DNA from: Spirochaetota bacterium
Lineage (GTDB): Bacteria > Spirochaetota > B62-G9 > DRHN01
Length of the DNA: 41,974 bases
Direction of reading: 5' to 3'
Assembly (NCBI GenBank): GCA_016934265.1
Contig: JAFGTF010000022.1
Location: 73,172 to 115,145 of the forward strand
The stretch's first letter is position 1. Every line of letters begins with the position of its first letter. This document shows, piece by piece, positions 7,457 through 16,419 of this stretch. Under the pieces are notes generated by a model. It did not search any database. It was given only the letters and a program-made list of their open reading frames with translations, and had not been told where the DNA came from. A program made the translations under genes and the position numbers.

Positions 7457-8359
7457 TTGGACAAGCTCAGAGAGGCATATAAAACCCTCGGCGTACCTGC
7501 CGATTCGCCGCTTCCCGTCATCCGCGACGCGTACAGAAAGCTTGCAAAGCAGTACCATCCTGATTCCAATCCGCATGACCAGCGTCTCTCCACCTCGATG
7601 ATGATGAAAATCAACGAAGCCTATGAAACGGTAAAGTGGTATATGGAGCGGGGCATACGGGTCGAGGAGCGCTCGTCGTACGAGCGTGCGAAGAACCCGT
7701 ACGAGGAGATGATCAGAAGGTGGGACAGAGAAAAAAAAGCCGAACAGAAGGAGCGGAAAATAAGAGAGCAGCAAAGGCTGAGGCGTGAGGAGGCGTATCA
7801 GCGTTTCTTCGAGCAGGTCGCGCGGGAGCGGCAATACGAGCTTCGGGACAAGAGAAGCTTCGATACCATAAAACAGTACGCCGGAGCGCTCGTCACCGTC
7901 TACTATCGCAACAATCTCCACAACCGGCAGTACCGGGAGCGCCCCGCGGGGGAACAGTTGTTTACCGAGTATCTTTCCCGGTTCGATATCCTGCTTGAAA
8001 AGAGCGTAAAGTCGGCATCGCTATGCAGATCGAAGACGTATAAGAGAAAGTGTAAGACCGCAATCGATTTCCTCCGGGTCTTCATCGAGGATGCGGAGCT
8101 GGTCCTGCCGATAGGCGCGGAACGCAGGGCGCAGGCGGTCAGCATCTTCGGCAGAGCCTCCGACGGCGCGGACAGGTTCATGAGCGGCTGCTTTACGAAG
8201 GAGGGCTTCGACCTGAAAGAGGCGAAGGTGCTTTTGAAGCGGGCGCTCGACGATTTCGAGTACTTCCTCGCGTCCTATCCGCAGAGCCCGCTCATCGAGT
8301 ACGCCCAGCGAAAGCTCGCCGTGCTCGAGGGTGCATACCGGTCGTTCATGACGAAATAG
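7457..8359 (+). CDS. J-domain (DnaJ-like) protein, class III
   Basis: A 300-residue protein read from TTG 7457, which has AGGGG at a suitable distance, partly inside the stop of the previous gene. Residues about 1-65 are a J-domain with the HPD motif at 34-36 (QYHPDSNPH) and the flanking helices (AYKTLGV, INEAYETVKWY). This part would stimulate the ATPase of a DnaK partner. A highly charged helix of Arg, Glu and Lys follows (residues 85-135). The remaining 165 residues are helical with no Gly/Phe region or zinc motif, so it is a specialised co-chaperone rather than DnaJ itself; its client is unknown. It follows an NlpC/P60 lipoprotein gene and converges with the HAD gene, five bases apart. 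Confidence 0.8.
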   Translation: MDKLREAYKTLGVPADSPLPVIRDAYRKLAKQYHPDSNPHDQRLSTSMMMKINEAYETVKWYMERGIRVEERSSYERAKNPYEEMIRRWDREKKAEQKERKIREQQRLRREEAYQRFFEQVARERQYELRDKRSFDTIKQYAGALVTVYYRNNLHNRQYRERPAGEQLFTEYLSRFDILLEKSVKSASLCRSKTYKRKCKTAIDFLRVFIEDAELVLPIGAERRAQAVSIFGRASDGADRFMSGCFTKEGFDLKEAKVLLKRALDDFEYFLASYPQSPLIEYAQRKLAVLEGAYRSFMTK

Positions 8360-8363
8360 CGCT

Positions 8364-9185
8364 TTATCCCAGCACGAACTTTTCCAGTGCCTCCGCCACT
8401 CCGTCTTCGTTGTTGTCCCGGCTCGTCACGTAGTCTGCGATCCGTACCGCCTCCTCCATCCCGTTCTTCATGCAGACGCCGAGTCCAGCCCACCGCAGCA
8501 TGTCTATATCGTTGTTGTTGTCCCCGCAGGCGATAACTTCCTCCCGTTTGATATCGAGCCTGTCGCACAAAAACTCGAGCGCGCCCGACTTGGAGCTTTC
8601 TTTGTCCAGCACCTCGAAGATGGAGATCCCGGCTTCTTTGAAGAATGTGTCGACTGCGGTGACCGAGCTCCCGAATCTGTGCTTTATCTCCCTGTGGAGG
8701 AGCGACATGTCGTATTCGTTGCCGATTACGGAGACGCGGATTACATCCTCCCATATACGGCCTTTGAGATCGTCCACCTGGACGAGCGAGCCGTCGAAGC
8801 CGCTCGAGAAGCGGAGGTACTCCTCCTGATAGCGTCCGAAGCTTTCGTAGTATTTCTTGTTGTCCGTGGGATAGACGATGGGAGGGTAGTCGAGCTCGTT
8901 GAAAAGCCGTATGATATCGACGACGATATCCCTGCTGAGTGTCCTGGCCCGTATGATGCGGTCTTCCTGATAGACGACGGCTCCGGTGAAGACGATCGCG
9001 GGGTCCTTTCCCCCGGTCTCCGTGATATACTGCTTCGCCTTTGTGTAGCTCCTTCCGGTTGTGATCACCACAGAGACGCCCCGGTTTTTTGCCTGTCGTA
9101 TGCGCTCGAGGTTCGCCTCGCTTATCCGTTTTTCGTCGTCGAGCAGCGTGCCGTCGAGATCGCACGCAAAGAGCCTGTATTTCAT
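8364..9185 (-). CDS. Cof-type HAD hydrolase (sugar phosphate or nucleotide phosphatase)
   Basis: A 273-residue protein of the haloacid dehalogenase superfamily, Cof/YidA (IIB) type. Motif I is DLDGTLLDD with nucleophile Asp9. Motif II is VITTGRSY, a Lys lies in the DKESSKSGAL region, and motif IV is ACGDNNNDIDML. The cap domain between the motifs is the alpha/beta IIB cap. Members dephosphorylate small phosphorylated metabolites such as sugar phosphates, FMN or PLP; which one cannot be told here. The ATG at 9185 is preceded by AAGGGATGAG. It is divergent from the TPR gene and convergent with the J-domain gene. Confidence 0.92.
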   Translation of the reverse strand: MKYRLFACDLDGTLLDDEKRISEANLERIRQAKNRGVSVVITTGRSYTKAKQYITETGGKDPAIVFTGAVVYQEDRIIRARTLSRDIVVDIIRLFNELDYPPIVYPTDNKKYYESFGRYQEEYLRFSSGFDGSLVQVDDLKGRIWEDVIRVSVIGNEYDMSLLHREIKHRFGSSVTAVDTFFKEAGISIFEVLDKESSKSGALEFLCDRLDIKREEVIACGDNNNDIDMLRWAGLGVCMKNGMEEAVRIADYVTSRDNNEDGVAEALEKFVLG

Positions 9186-9230
9186 ACACTCATCCCTTCC
9201 GGCCGGGTCGAACCGCTCTGCGTAATAGAA

Positions 9231-9260
9231 TTGACTTTGTTCGTATGCATAAGATACTAT
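9231..9260 (+). promoter_or_regulatory. Promoter of the TPR/phosphatase operon
   Basis: TTGACT (9231-9236), an 18-bp spacer and TACTAT (9255-9260), with an overlapping TATATT at 9258-9263. It sits 35 bases before the TPR gene ATG and reads into the TPR-phosphatase operon. Confidence 0.6.
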
Positions 9261-9294
9261 ATTCTAACAGACCGTTGTAGCCTTTTTCGAAACC

Positions 9295-11472
9295 ATGAAC
9301 CCTATTGGGAAGATTCTCATATCCTGCGCCCTCTTTTTGATGGCGGTAACCGCCGCTTGGGTGGGGCACCCCGGCTCCACCGACAGGGAGGCGCTGAAAC
9401 AGCTCGAGGAGTACGTTTCAGAGGGCAACAGATTGTACAAGGCGGGCGACTACTCCGGTGCGCTCGACGCGTTCACAAAGGCCCATGCCATCGATCCCTG
9501 GAATGAGGAAATCGACAGGCTGATAAAGCGATCGCTCGAAAAACTGAAAAAGATCGATGCGATACTGTATGAAGGGTTTCGACTCATAGAGGAATCCAAG
9601 CCCGGCGAGGCCTATGAGCTCTTCTTGTCTTTAAAAAACAGCACCCCGACGGAGGACGAGGAGCTTTCGGCGCTCATCGACGAGGGCCTGCAAGAGGCCG
9701 ATAGAATGCTGCATGAAGAGTACCGTGCGGAGTACGAGGAACGTGCGCATGAGGGTGGAAAAGAGTATATCGACCCGCTGCGGACAAAGCGTATCGCGGC
9801 GCTGAAGGAGAGGATAGTAAAAGAGGAGAGAAGAAAGATGGCGGCCGAGGTGCGGGAACGCGCAAAAATGCTTTTCGAAAGCGACGACCTCGACCGTTCT
9901 AAAGAGGAATGGATGCTCCTCTTAGAGCTTGTGCCCGGCGACGATGAGGCCTACGCCTACCTCTCGATGATAGACGAAGAAGAACATAGGCGGCGGGAAG
10001 CCCTTGAGGTGGCAAAGGCGGCGTTCGAAAGCGGAGTCCGTTTGTACCGGCTCGGGAAGTACGAGGAGGCGGAAGGGTGGTTCGAGAAGGCCGTCGCGAT
10101 GAACTACCGGACCGACGAGGCGAGAGACTATATAGAACTGATAGAAGGGCTGATCGCGAGGCGGTTGAAAGAAGAGCGGGAGAGAGAAGAGCTTCTTAAG
10201 GATTTAAGGGCGGAAGCGAAAAAACTCTTTAATGAGGGGGAGTACGAACGGTCGAGGTCGACCTGGGAGCGCCTTCTTCTGCTCTTGCCTGCAGACAGGG
10301 AGGCTTTTTTGTACCTCTCGAAGATCGATTTCAAGGTTGCGGAGAACGAGCGCCTGAAGAAACTCGCCGAGAGCTATTTTACAAGCGGAACGAGGCTTTA
10401 TTCAGACAAACGATACAGGGAGGCGGCCGACCGGTTTGAAGATGCGATCGCCATGTCCTACAGGGTCGAGGAATCCCGCGGCTACATAGAAAAGATTGAG
10501 CGCATACTCGCGGAGCGTGAGAAAGAGGAGCAGAGAAAAAGAGAGGCGCGTGTCGCCGAGCTTCTTCGCGAGGGGATAAAATACTACAACCTGAGCGACT
10601 TCAAGCGCTCTCTCGCGGTGCTGAACGAGGGGATCGAGCTCGACAGGGAGAACTCTCAGATAAAGGAGTACATCCTCCGGGATATCGTCGCGCTCAAGCG
10701 GGAGGAGGAAACCCGGGTGAGCGACACGTCCCCCTTCTTTCCGCTCGTCGAGAATCTCAACCGGTTGGGCACGGAGTCCTTGGACAGCGGTGCGTACCAG
10801 GATGCGGTGAAGCACTTCGAGCAGATACTGCTCATCTTTCCCTTCAACGAGCGGGCCAGGCTGAACCTCGCGAAGGCGTTGTCCAAGACGGACCCGTCGC
10901 TGGTGCGGGATATCCTCGGGGGCATGTATTCTGAAGCCGTTTCCCTTGCGGAGAGAGGGTCGAAACGCGAGGCGGAGGCGGGGTTTTCGCTCCTGCTCAA
11001 GGTGGATCCGGACTACAGGGATGCGCGGCGCAGGCTCGAAGAGCTGACCGTGAAAGAAGAAGAAACGGTAAAAGTCGTGACGGAAGCGGACGTCCGGCAG
11101 GCGCGGGAGCTGCATATATACGCGCTCGGACTCTACAAAAGCGAACGGATCGAGGAAGCGGTCAAGATATGGCGGCAGGCCTTGACGATTGACCCCGAGT
11201 TCGTCGACGTACGGGTATCCCTCGCGCGTGCGGAGACCAAGCTTCATAATCTCGAGAAGGCTGCTTCCGGCGGTTTCGGAACCGATCTCCGAATAGATAT
11301 CAAACGCCACTACCTGGACGGTATTCACCTCTTCATGGAGGGCCTGTACGCGGAGGCCATTACGGAGTGGGAGGAAGTATTGAGGATAGATCCGGCGCAC
11401 GAGAACGCGAAACGCAACATCGCCCGTGCGAAACAGCGCCTGGGGTTCGAGAGCGAAAGAGAAGCGATATGA
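9295..11472 (+). CDS. Large secreted TPR-repeat protein
   Basis: A 725-residue protein. A signal peptide (residues about 6-23, ISCALFLMAVTAAWVG) is followed by at least eight tetratricopeptide-like units, for example YKAGDYSGALDAFTKAHAID, YRLGKYEEAEGWFEKAVAMN, DSGAYQDAVKHFEQILLIFP and FMEGLYAEAITEWEEVLRID. They are separated by long charged helices rich in Glu, Arg and Lys. TPR arrays bind other proteins, so this one probably acts as a periplasmic or membrane-attached scaffold. No Shine-Dalgarno precedes the ATG. The stop overlaps the start of the sensor phosphatase gene (ATGA), so the two are translationally coupled and the TPR protein may bind or present ligand to the phosphatase's extracytoplasmic part (inference). 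Confidence 0.85.
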   Translation: MNPIGKILISCALFLMAVTAAWVGHPGSTDREALKQLEEYVSEGNRLYKAGDYSGALDAFTKAHAIDPWNEEIDRLIKRSLEKLKKIDAILYEGFRLIEESKPGEAYELFLSLKNSTPTEDEELSALIDEGLQEADRMLHEEYRAEYEERAHEGGKEYIDPLRTKRIAALKERIVKEERRKMAAEVRERAKMLFESDDLDRSKEEWMLLLELVPGDDEAYAYLSMIDEEEHRRREALEVAKAAFESGVRLYRLGKYEEAEGWFEKAVAMNYRTDEARDYIELIEGLIARRLKEEREREELLKDLRAEAKKLFNEGEYERSRSTWERLLLLLPADREAFLYLSKIDFKVAENERLKKLAESYFTSGTRLYSDKRYREAADRFEDAIAMSYRVEESRGYIEKIERILAEREKEEQRKREARVAELLREGIKYYNLSDFKRSLAVLNEGIELDRENSQIKEYILRDIVALKREEETRVSDTSPFFPLVENLNRLGTESLDSGAYQDAVKHFEQILLIFPFNERARLNLAKALSKTDPSLVRDILGGMYSEAVSLAERGSKREAEAGFSLLLKVDPDYRDARRRLEELTVKEEETVKVVTEADVRQARELHIYALGLYKSERIEEAVKIWRQALTIDPEFVDVRVSLARAETKLHNLEKAASGGFGTDLRIDIKRHYLDGIHLFMEGLYAEAITEWEEVLRIDPAHENAKRNIARAKQRLGFESEREAI

Positions 11473-14400
11473 AACGATTTCTTGCAGGCGTGATACTCCT
11501 GTTCGCCGCACTGTTCCCGTACTGGGCCTTTGGATTTTGGGACTATCCGAAGCCGGTGGCGGAAAATAAGGAAGGGGTTCGTTTTTCGCAGGTGAAATGC
11601 GTCGAGGCCGGAGACGAAACGGTGGTGTTCGCCGTAGCCCTGCATGACGCTTTTGCGGATATCGTCGCCTTCAGGACGAAGGACTGGCGCGATTTCGAGG
11701 GGCCCTCCGCCTGTGTATCCGGCATCGAGATCGAGGAGGGCTTCGTTCCGCACTACGACGTGGGTGCAGTCGAAGGATCGATCGCTCTCGTATGGAACAC
11801 GCTGTCCGGAGACATAGGGTTTCAAAGAAGCAAAGACAAAGCGAGAACGTGGGAAGAGGGCGGGACGATCTCGATCGAGGAGACGTTCAGCTTCGATCCC
11901 ACGCTCGAGCTTGCGGGCGGACGGGTCTTTTTGTTCTACCATACCGAGAGCGAAGGGCGCCGGATAGACTTCTTCTATGTGACGGCATCCTCCGTGAAAG
12001 GCGACGGCGGCTGGACGATGACAGCGCCGAAGAAAATTGCACACGGTTTCGCCGGGAGTTACTTTCCGATGGTTCGGGCGCGTGACGGGTCTTTCTACGT
12101 GGTATGGCAGTCGCGGCCGTTTTCCGGGGGAGGAGTACCGGTGTTCGATATCTACCTCTGTGTTTCCAAAGACGGCGGGGCGAGCTGGTCTGAGCCGAAA
12201 AACCTCACCGAAGACCTGCTCGCAGAGAACGTCCGTCCCCATATACTGACGAACGACGGCGGATTCACCCTTTTTTGGGAGAGCGACCGCGACGGCGCAT
12301 GGGGGGTATATGAGAGGGACTACGACCCGGGCGGTGTACCGCGCTCGGCACCCGTCAAGGTCAACGGCTCCCTGTTCAATGCGATCGATGCCGTACCGCT
12401 TCAAGACGACGGGGAGGTCTGGGTCTTCTTTGTCGACGAGAGAGACGGGCGGTATAAGGTATACCTGTCGACGAGGGAAGACGACCGCGTGAGAGAGGAA
12501 GGGCCGATCTCGGGCCCGGTGAGTGGATACTTGCCGGTCCGCATAAAGGATGAGCTGTACGTGCTGACCGAGAGCGAGGACGGTATCGGCTATATCGGTC
12601 CGGACCGGGAGGTGGACACGGTCAGGGTCGCGTCTTACAAAACGCGGTATATCGGAAAAGAGGGCACGCTCGTCAGTTGGGAGGCGCCGGACGACTCTTC
12701 GGGAATAGAGGGGTTCTCCTATCTATTCGACACGCAGAGCGGGGTGGTCCCTGAAATAATAAACCTCGACGCGGAACAAAGGAGCCTGCACATTTCGCCC
12801 GAAGAGGAGGGGGAGTACTACCTGCACCTGCGTGCGGCGGACAGGGCGGGAAACCTTTCGGAGACCGTTACGATTCCGGTAATCTGCGACTTCACGCCGC
12901 CCGAGGCGCCGAAGCTCGCTTCTCTTGATCTCGATGACGAGGGTTTCTACGAGGGTAACTCTCCTGTATTCAGCTGGGAGGCGGAAAGAGAGGATGTCGC
13001 GGGGTTCAATTATACGCTCTCCCGGAAAAAAGCGGATATCAAAGAGTCCGTGATACGCACCACCAAAAAAAGGGTGAAGTTCGGCAACGTCGACGGCGGG
13101 AGATGGTGGTTCAACATCTCGGCGGTGGACCGGGCGGGAAACACGAGCGAAACCGCACGGGTTGAGATCAATCTCAGGCCGCTTCCGAAAGAGCCCGCTG
13201 TTGAACCACAGAAGGAATATCCAGTTTGGGTTTTGAGCAGGTACTCGTTCAGCGCACATCCGTTTCTTAACATCACGCTTATCGTGCTGCTTTGCGGCCT
13301 GCTCTGTACAAGCGGCGTAATTTTTTTCGACATGTTTGTGCGGTATCTTTCATTACGAGAGGAAAAAGCGATGGGCGGTATAAGAGAACAGGATCGTGGA
13401 GGACGGAGGTTCGGCCTCAGGTTCAAGTTCAGCGTCCTCATAGGGGCTCTCGTGCTCCTCGTAACGGTCGGGATCAGCACGATCCTGAGCGTCGTCGGGA
13501 TCGAGCAGGAGAAGAGGGCGCTCGCCGGCCAGATGTTCGACAAGGCGGTTTTATCGCTCGAAAACCTTACGAATGTCGCGCGTGAGGGCATGCTGAACAA
13601 CGATGAGCTCCTTTTACTCTCCGTGGTGTCGAAGACCATGGAGAACAGGGACATCAGGCACAGCATCATCTTAGACCAGCAACGCAGGGTGGTGGCCCAC
13701 TCCGATTTCGAGCAGGTGGGAACCCTGCTTTCCGACGACTTTACGCTACAGGCCGTCGCATCGGAGTCGATGCTTGTCGAGCCCGCCTTCAGCGAGGACG
13801 ACCTGCACGAGGTGTACGAGCTCTCGTCGCCTGTCGTTTTCTCGAACAGGAGGATCGGCACAGTACGGATCGGATACTCCACCGACAGCATATTCGCCGC
13901 AATCGACGAGTTCCGAATGAAAAGCATACTCAATACCATCATCATCACCATCGTTACCATTGTGGTGGGAATCGTCGGCGCAATCCTGCTTGCCACCGTT
14001 ACCATCAAGCCGATCAAGGCTCTTGCCAGGGGGGTGGATATCATCGGGAGCGGCGATCTGGAGCACAAGATACAGGTGAAGACCCGCGATGAGATCGGCA
14101 TGCTCGCCGTCGAGTTCAACCGCATGACCGGCCGCCTTCTTCAGTACCAGCGGCAGATCGAGAACCAGGCGAAGCTCGAGGAGCAGCTCGAGATCGCGCG
14201 GCGCATCCAGCAGGACCTTATCCCGTCCGTGGGGATCGATACGGACCGGATCAGCATAGACGGCTTCTACAAGGCGGCGAGCGGCGTCGGCGGGGACTAT
14301 TACGACTTCATAGAGGTCGACGGCGGCAGGTACGGCCTTATCATGAGCGATGTGGCGGGCAAGGGAGTTCCCGCCTCGCTCATGATGATCATGATCCGGT

Positions 14401-14912
14401 CCATCTTCAAATCACTTATCGGATCGGGAGTAAGCGATCCGGCGCGTGTGGCCACGCTGATGAACAGGACACTCGCCGCGGATATATCGAGCGACCGGTT
14501 CGCGACACTGTTGTTCTGCCTTTTCGATATCAAGAAACGGACCTTGCGCTATACGAATGCGGGGTACGGGCCTCTCATGGTATTCAGCAAGAAGAAGAAG
14601 CGATGCAGCCTGATACACGCCCCGGAGGGCTCATTCCCGATCGGCGTGCTTTCTGAGGCGGAGTACGAGGAGGAGAAACCGGTTCGGCTCGCTGCCGGGG
14701 ATGCGGTCATACTCTGTACGGACGGGATACACGAGGCGAGAAACGGTAAGGACAGCGAGTACGGAATCGACAGGCTCATGGATATCGTCCCCACGGTAGC
14801 AGACAGGGGGGCGAAGGAGATGGCCGGCCTCATCGTCGACGATGTGCTGGGATTCGTAAAAGGCGCCGAGCAGTACGACGATATGACCCTTATGATCCTG
14901 AAGGTGAAGTAA
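11469..14912 (+). CDS. Sensor phosphatase: propeller - Ig-like - TM - HAMP - SpoIIE/RsbU PP2C
   Basis: A 1147-residue multi-domain membrane protein. It has a signal peptide (1-22) and a sialidase/BNR-like propeller of about 380 residues with Asp boxes (CVSKDGGASWSEP, and a weaker RSKDKARTWEE). Two beta-sandwich (Ig/FN3-like) repeats follow, each with DRAGNxSET. Next are a membrane segment near 600-622, a second at about 652-676, a periplasmic sensor region of about 140 residues, a third membrane helix at about 818-840 and a HAMP domain. The C-terminal PP2C domain (about 905-1147) begins IARRIQQDLIPS and has GVGGDYYDF, MSDVAGKGVPASL and YDDMTLMIL, the metal-binding set of RsbU/SpoIIE. Such phosphatases dephosphorylate STAS proteins. 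A STAS gene and an RsbW-like gene lie downstream. The start ATG 11469 overlaps the TPR stop. Confidence 0.9.
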   Translation: MKRFLAGVILLFAALFPYWAFGFWDYPKPVAENKEGVRFSQVKCVEAGDETVVFAVALHDAFADIVAFRTKDWRDFEGPSACVSGIEIEEGFVPHYDVGAVEGSIALVWNTLSGDIGFQRSKDKARTWEEGGTISIEETFSFDPTLELAGGRVFLFYHTESEGRRIDFFYVTASSVKGDGGWTMTAPKKIAHGFAGSYFPMVRARDGSFYVVWQSRPFSGGGVPVFDIYLCVSKDGGASWSEPKNLTEDLLAENVRPHILTNDGGFTLFWESDRDGAWGVYERDYDPGGVPRSAPVKVNGSLFNAIDAVPLQDDGEVWVFFVDERDGRYKVYLSTREDDRVREEGPISGPVSGYLPVRIKDELYVLTESEDGIGYIGPDREVDTVRVASYKTRYIGKEGTLVSWEAPDDSSGIEGFSYLFDTQSGVVPEIINLDAEQRSLHISPEEEGEYYLHLRAADRAGNLSETVTIPVICDFTPPEAPKLASLDLDDEGFYEGNSPVFSWEAEREDVAGFNYTLSRKKADIKESVIRTTKKRVKFGNVDGGRWWFNISAVDRAGNTSETARVEINLRPLPKEPAVEPQKEYPVWVLSRYSFSAHPFLNITLIVLLCGLLCTSGVIFFDMFVRYLSLREEKAMGGIREQDRGGRRFGLRFKFSVLIGALVLLVTVGISTILSVVGIEQEKRALAGQMFDKAVLSLENLTNVAREGMLNNDELLLLSVVSKTMENRDIRHSIILDQQRRVVAHSDFEQVGTLLSDDFTLQAVASESMLVEPAFSEDDLHEVYELSSPVVFSNRRIGTVRIGYSTDSIFAAIDEFRMKSILNTIIITIVTIVVGIVGAILLATVTIKPIKALARGVDIIGSGDLEHKIQVKTRDEIGMLAVEFNRMTGRLLQYQRQIENQAKLEEQLEIARRIQQDLIPSVGIDTDRISIDGFYKAASGVGGDYYDFIEVDGGRYGLIMSDVAGKGVPASLMMIMIRSIFKSLIGSGVSDPARVATLMNRTLAADISSDRFATLLFCLFDIKKRTLRYTNAGYGPLMVFSKKKKRCSLIHAPEGSFPIGVLSEAEYEEEKPVRLAAGDAVILCTDGIHEARNGKDSEYGIDRLMDIVPTVADRGAKEMAGLIVDDVLGFVKGAEQYDDMTLMILKVK

Positions 14913-14934
14913 ATGGAGGTAGACATTTTTTTAC

Positions 14935-15250
14935 AATTAACCGTCCGCATTTAGATGCGGGAGTCGATCCTTTTGGTTATGATTCACCACATCTAAATGG
15001 AGATATATTCTCTTTAAGAAATTAACCGTCCGCATTTAGATGCGGGAGTCTATCTTTTTGGTTATGATTCACCACGTCTAAATGGAGATAGATTATCTTT
15101 AAGAAATTAACCGTCCGCATTTAGATGCGGGAGTCGATCCTTTTGGTTATGATTCACCACATCTAAATGGAGATGGATTATCTTTGAAAATTAACCGTCC
15201 GCATTTAGATGCGGGAGTCGATCCTTTTGGTTATGATTCACCACATCTAA
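14935..15250 (+). repeat. Array of four 84-85 bp hairpin repeats
   Basis: Four near-identical direct repeats fill the space between the phosphatase and STAS genes. The landmark CCGTCCGC occurs at 14941, 15026, 15111 and 15195, giving periods of 85, 85 and 84; the fourth copy stops after ATCTAAA at 15250. Each unit has an invariant short hairpin, CCGCAT-TTAG-ATGCGG. It also has a longer 10-bp inverted repeat, CATTTAGATG with CATCTAAATG, separated by 32 bases, inside which GAGTC can pair with GATTC. The short and long pairings use the same bases and exclude each other. The second copy has CGTCTAAATG, which keeps pairing as G-U in RNA. There are no variable spacers, and the period is not a multiple of three, so it is neither a CRISPR array nor coding. 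Confidence 0.95.
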
Positions 15251-15305
15251 AGGGGGCCGCGCGCCTATTTCAGGCATCGGGAAGCGGGCACGGACGATAT
15301 TGGGC

Positions 15306-15335
15306 TTGAAAAAACCGGAAAAACCGGTGTATATT
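15306..15335 (+). promoter_or_regulatory. Promoter of the STAS gene
   Basis: TTGAAA (15306-15311), an 18-bp spacer and TATATT (15330-15335) lie 32 bases before the STAS ATG. The spacer contains a short direct repeat, AAACCGG twice. This lets the STAS/kinase pair be transcribed independently of the phosphatase gene. Confidence 0.6.
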
Positions 15336-15367
15336 AGTTAAAACAAATCTGTCGCGAGGGGTTATAG

Positions 15368-15775
15368 ATGGAGGAGATTACGATCAAGGATTCTCTGAAG
15401 GTCACCCCCATGCAGGTCGGCGGTGACAAGGAGACGGTTCAACTCGTGCTCAACGGCTATCTCGATACGTATAACTCTCCGGAGTTCCAGTCCCATATCA
15501 ATGAGCTCATCAATGCAGGTGTACGGCACATAATTTTCAATCTGAGCGGGCTGAGTTACATAAGCTCGACCGGTATCGGTGCGTTCACCTCCTTCATGAA
15601 GAGCCTCCGCCAGAAGAAAGGAAATATGGTACTCTTCGGTCTGCAGGAGAAGGTGCTGGAGGTCTTCAGCCTTTTAGGATTCACCAAGTTCTTCAAGATC
15701 GGGTCGGATCTCGATGAGGCGCTGCTGTTTCTGAAAAAAGAAGGCGGCGCCGCAGCGGGTGGTGGAAAGGGGTAA
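15368..15775 (+). CDS. STAS-domain anti-anti-sigma factor-like protein
   Basis: A 135-residue single STAS domain of the SpoIIAA/RsbV type. The phosphorylation loop reads LSYISSTGIGAF; the Ser before Thr-Gly (Ser67) aligns with the regulatory serine of SpoIIAA. In the family, the unphosphorylated protein binds an RsbW-type kinase and frees that kinase's partner (a sigma factor or another output protein). The kinase phosphorylates the STAS protein and a SpoIIE/RsbU phosphatase reverses this. All three proteins are encoded here within 5 kb. The C-terminus is a Gly/Ala-rich tail (GGAAAGGGKG). The start has GAGGGG about eight bases upstream and its own promoter. No sigma factor gene is nearby. Confidence 0.9.
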   Translation: MEEITIKDSLKVTPMQVGGDKETVQLVLNGYLDTYNSPEFQSHINELINAGVRHIIFNLSGLSYISSTGIGAFTSFMKSLRQKKGNMVLFGLQEKVLEVFSLLGFTKFFKIGSDLDEALLFLKKEGGAAAGGGKG

Positions 15776-15786
15776 CAGCGGCAGGC

Positions 15787-15816
15787 GGTCGTCTGAGGTC
15801 GTCTGAGGTCGTCTAT
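15787..15816 (+). repeat. Three 10-bp tandem repeats
   Basis: GGTCGTCTGA occurs twice in a row at 15787-15806 and a third copy with two changes follows to 15816, just after the STAS stop codon. It looks like simple slippage; no function is apparent. Confidence 0.8.
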
Positions 15817-15875
15817 CCACGGATGGCCGGGAAAGACCGAAGAGCGGTGACGCGTGACCGGGAAGAGAGGGGGCC

Positions 15876-16301
15876 ATGAAACACCGAAGGATAACACTCG
15901 ATTCCGATCTCAAAAACCTTTCCAAGGTGAGGGAGTTTATCGCGGCGGCCGCATCTGACGCGGGCGCCTCTCCGTCGGAGATAACGAAGATAGAGATCTC
16001 CTGCGACGAATGGAGCGCCAATATCATAGAGCACTCCCTCGAGGGAAAGGAGAAAAAAACCTTCAGCGTGGAGTGCAGCGCGGCGGAGGGAAGGTTCATC
16101 GTGATGTACGAGCACGAGGGGGAGCGCTTCAATCCGATCGAGCAGGAGGTCATCGACGTCGACGACCACTTTTCCGAGTCGAAGGAGCGCGGCCTCGGCA
16201 TCTATATCATGAGGGAGATGATGGACGAGATACACTACGAGTACATAGAGGGCCGGATAAACAGGCTCACCATCGTAAAGTACCTGGAAGAGAACGGGTA
16301 G
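15876..16301 (+). CDS. RsbW-like serine kinase / anti-sigma factor (HATPase_c)
   Basis: A 141-residue protein of the GHKL ATPase fold in its small anti-sigma form. The N-box helix is seen as EISCDEWSANIIEHS (Glu and Asn for Mg-ATP), and the G-box as ERGLGIYIMREMMDEIHYE. Family members phosphorylate the partner STAS protein on serine and sequester a target when the STAS protein is phosphorylated. It lies 100 bases after the STAS gene, has an AGGGGG ribosome site, and probably shares its transcript. With the STAS protein and the phosphatase upstream it makes a full partner-switching module. The output target is not encoded in the window. Confidence 0.88.
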   Translation: MKHRRITLDSDLKNLSKVREFIAAAASDAGASPSEITKIEISCDEWSANIIEHSLEGKEKKTFSVECSAAEGRFIVMYEHEGERFNPIEQEVIDVDDHFSESKERGLGIYIMREMMDEIHYEYIEGRINRLTIVKYLEENG

Positions 16302-16419
16302 ACCCCACGCACGTTACTTCGCACCGTATCCATTCAGTAATTGTCTTGATGTTGAACCCAAAAAGTAGTATTCTTGTTAAGGTTTTATTTATTCGGCCCA
16401 ATGGGGATAGTTAATTTTT

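Noticed and set aside
11325-12404. Minus-strand frame of 359 codons
   Set aside because: It lies opposite the TPR and phosphatase genes and shows no domain; it is a shadow of GC-rich coding DNA.
14935-15250. CRISPR array
   Set aside because: Copies are 84-85 bp and almost identical over the whole unit; there are no unique spacers and no cas genes.
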